From: JAKFFN01 sp964444305
Lineage (GTDB): Bacteria > Sumerlaeota > Sumerlaeia > Sumerlaeales > Sumerlaeaceae
Direction: 5' to 3'
Assembly (NCBI GenBank): GCA_964444305.1
Contig: CAYUGQ010000148.1
Coordinates: 1 to 5,738, forward strand
DNA length: 5,738 bases
This document shows positions 4,822 through 5,738 of this stretch, piece by piece (the first letter of the stretch is position 1; the number at the start of each line of letters is the position of its first letter). The notes beneath the pieces are model-generated. The model saw only the letters and a list, made by a program, of their open reading frames with translations. It was not told the DNA's origin and ran no database searches. Both the position numbers and the translations under genes were made by a program.

Positions 4822-5738
4822 ATGAAAAAATGGGCTTCGATGGGCCTGGCTGTGTCTGCTATTATGATGGGCGGTGTGGCTACGGCTGACGTGTTGCATC
4901 TTACGAATGGTCAGAGGCAGGTGGGTGTGATCATTCAAAGCCGGACGGATACGCAGAATGTGACTATCCGGACTACGGCGGGTGACCTGACGATTCCGCG
5001 CGGGAGGATTTCGCGGGTGGAGACGACGTCTGTTGGCGAGAGCTATGTGCAGCTTGGTGACCAGTATTTGACGGCGGGGAATCCTCAGAAGGCGCTGGAG
5101 ACTTATGAGGAGGGTCTGCAGGCTGATCCGGGCAATATTGATTTGCAGCAGAAGGCGCAGCAGGCTCGGGGGGGCCTTGAGGATCAGCGGGCTGAGGGAC
5201 AAATGGCTTTGGATGCCCGGGCGCGTCGGATTTTGGAACAGGTGCGCCAGTTGGGGGCTCAGAAGAATTTTGAGGCTGCCTATAACCTGATGCGGACGAT
5301 TGAGCCGAGCGAGGTGAGTCCGGCGCGGGCTCAGTATGATAAGGCGTTGGCGGATTTGTTTCTGCAGTGGGGTATCCACCTGTATGATTTTCAGAACACG
5401 GCTGAGGCTGCGAACAAGTTTAACGAAGTGTTAAAGATTGATCCGGAGAATGCGCGGGCGAAACAGCTTTTGATTCGGACGTTTCAGGGTGATCCGACGA
5501 AATTGCAGGAAATGTCGGCATATTACCTGGAGTCGTCGGACCCGGATGAGAGGATGAAGGGTGCGGAGGCGCTGTTTAAGCTGCAGCAGTATGAGCAGGC
5601 GTTGCCGGTATTTCTGGAGTATATCGGGGATACGGACCTGAATCACCGATATAATATTACGAACCGCGCGACATCTATGCTGGATACGCTTCATCAGCAG
5701 TATGCGAGCCGGGGGGATTACCGGACGGCGTTGCAGTA
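4822..5738 (+). CDS. Secreted TPR-repeat protein of unknown function (partial, runs off right edge)
   Basis: The ATG at 4822 opens 305 codons with no stop before the window ends. The N terminus MKKWASMGLAVSAIMMGGVATA is a typical signal peptide with likely cleavage after ATA (20-22). It is followed by DVLHLTNG, then VTIRTTAGDLTIPRGRISRVE (two runs between 23 and 67), a short beta-rich module of the form seen before TPR regions in secreted proteins of PVC-like bacteria. TPR-like helical repeats follow at about 73-106 (GDQYLTAGNPQKALETYEEG) and 178-211 (ending NEVLKIDPEN), probably another near 248-270, with a Gln/Arg-rich helical stretch (about 107-145) between. TPRs usually bind partner proteins, here presumably in the periplasm; no enzyme motif is visible. 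An in-frame GTG at 4789 would bury the signal peptide and is less likely. AGAGGA lies 15 nt upstream of the ATG, longer than ideal. The gene is probably transcribed separately from the endopeptidase. Function unknown. Confidence 0.85.
   Translation, partial: MKKWASMGLAVSAIMMGGVATADVLHLTNGQRQVGVIIQSRTDTQNVTIRTTAGDLTIPRGRISRVETTSVGESYVQLGDQYLTAGNPQKALETYEEGLQADPGNIDLQQKAQQARGGLEDQRAEGQMALDARARRILEQVRQLGAQKNFEAAYNLMRTIEPSEVSPARAQYDKALADLFLQWGIHLYDFQNTAEAANKFNEVLKIDPENARAKQLLIRTFQGDPTKLQEMSAYYLESSDPDERMKGAEALFKLQQYEQALPVFLEYIGDTDLNHRYNITNRATSMLDTLHQQYASRGDYRTALQ

Overview
The window is ordinary bacterial chromosome from an unidentified, probably uncultured organism. A run of exactly 100 N marks an assembly gap, as in a scaffolded draft or metagenome-derived genome. 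The secreted TPR protein with an N-terminal DVLHLTNG-type module and the long-looped MsbA-like exporter recall Gram-negative phyla such as the PVC group or its neighbours. That is an impression, not a demonstrated placement. No rRNA, tRNA, CRISPR array, insertion sequence, phage gene or transfer signature was seen.

Left half, all on the minus strand (transcribed right to left): a two-domain sulfurtransferase of the thiosulfate-sulfurtransferase type (1334-2191); a SufE-like sulfur acceptor whose N-terminal half is lost in the gap (989-1212, gap 1213-1312); then, after a 125-nt spacer with a plausible promoter, the N-terminal 287 residues of an MsbA-type ABC exporter that runs off the left edge (1-863). 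Sulfurtransferase and SufE form a likely sulfur-trafficking pair for Fe-S cluster or related biosynthesis. The exporter is probably a separate unit.

Right half, all on the plus strand, divergent from the sulfurtransferase across a 190-nt spacer: the ribosome-assembly GTPase Era (2382-3353); a secreted SH3 plus NlpC/P60 peptidoglycan endopeptidase whose start lies inside the era 3' end (3334-4644); then, after a 177-nt spacer with its own candidate promoter, a secreted TPR-repeat protein cut by the right edge (4822-5738).

Two window-wide patterns stand out. First, the plus strand is rich in G and T whichever strand is coding: minus-strand genes end codons mainly in C, plus-strand genes mainly in G or T. 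This produces several long but spurious antisense reading frames. Second, the palindrome GTATAC occurs three times, each time in a noncoding spacer ahead of a gene (exporter, era, TPR protein), with a TGCG-containing hexamer 15-17 nt upstream, which suggests a shared promoter type. I found no convincing novel multi-gene system. The most useful follow-ups are the interrupted sulfurtransferase-SufE pair, the era-endopeptidase coupling, and the uncharacterised N-terminal modules of the two secreted proteins.
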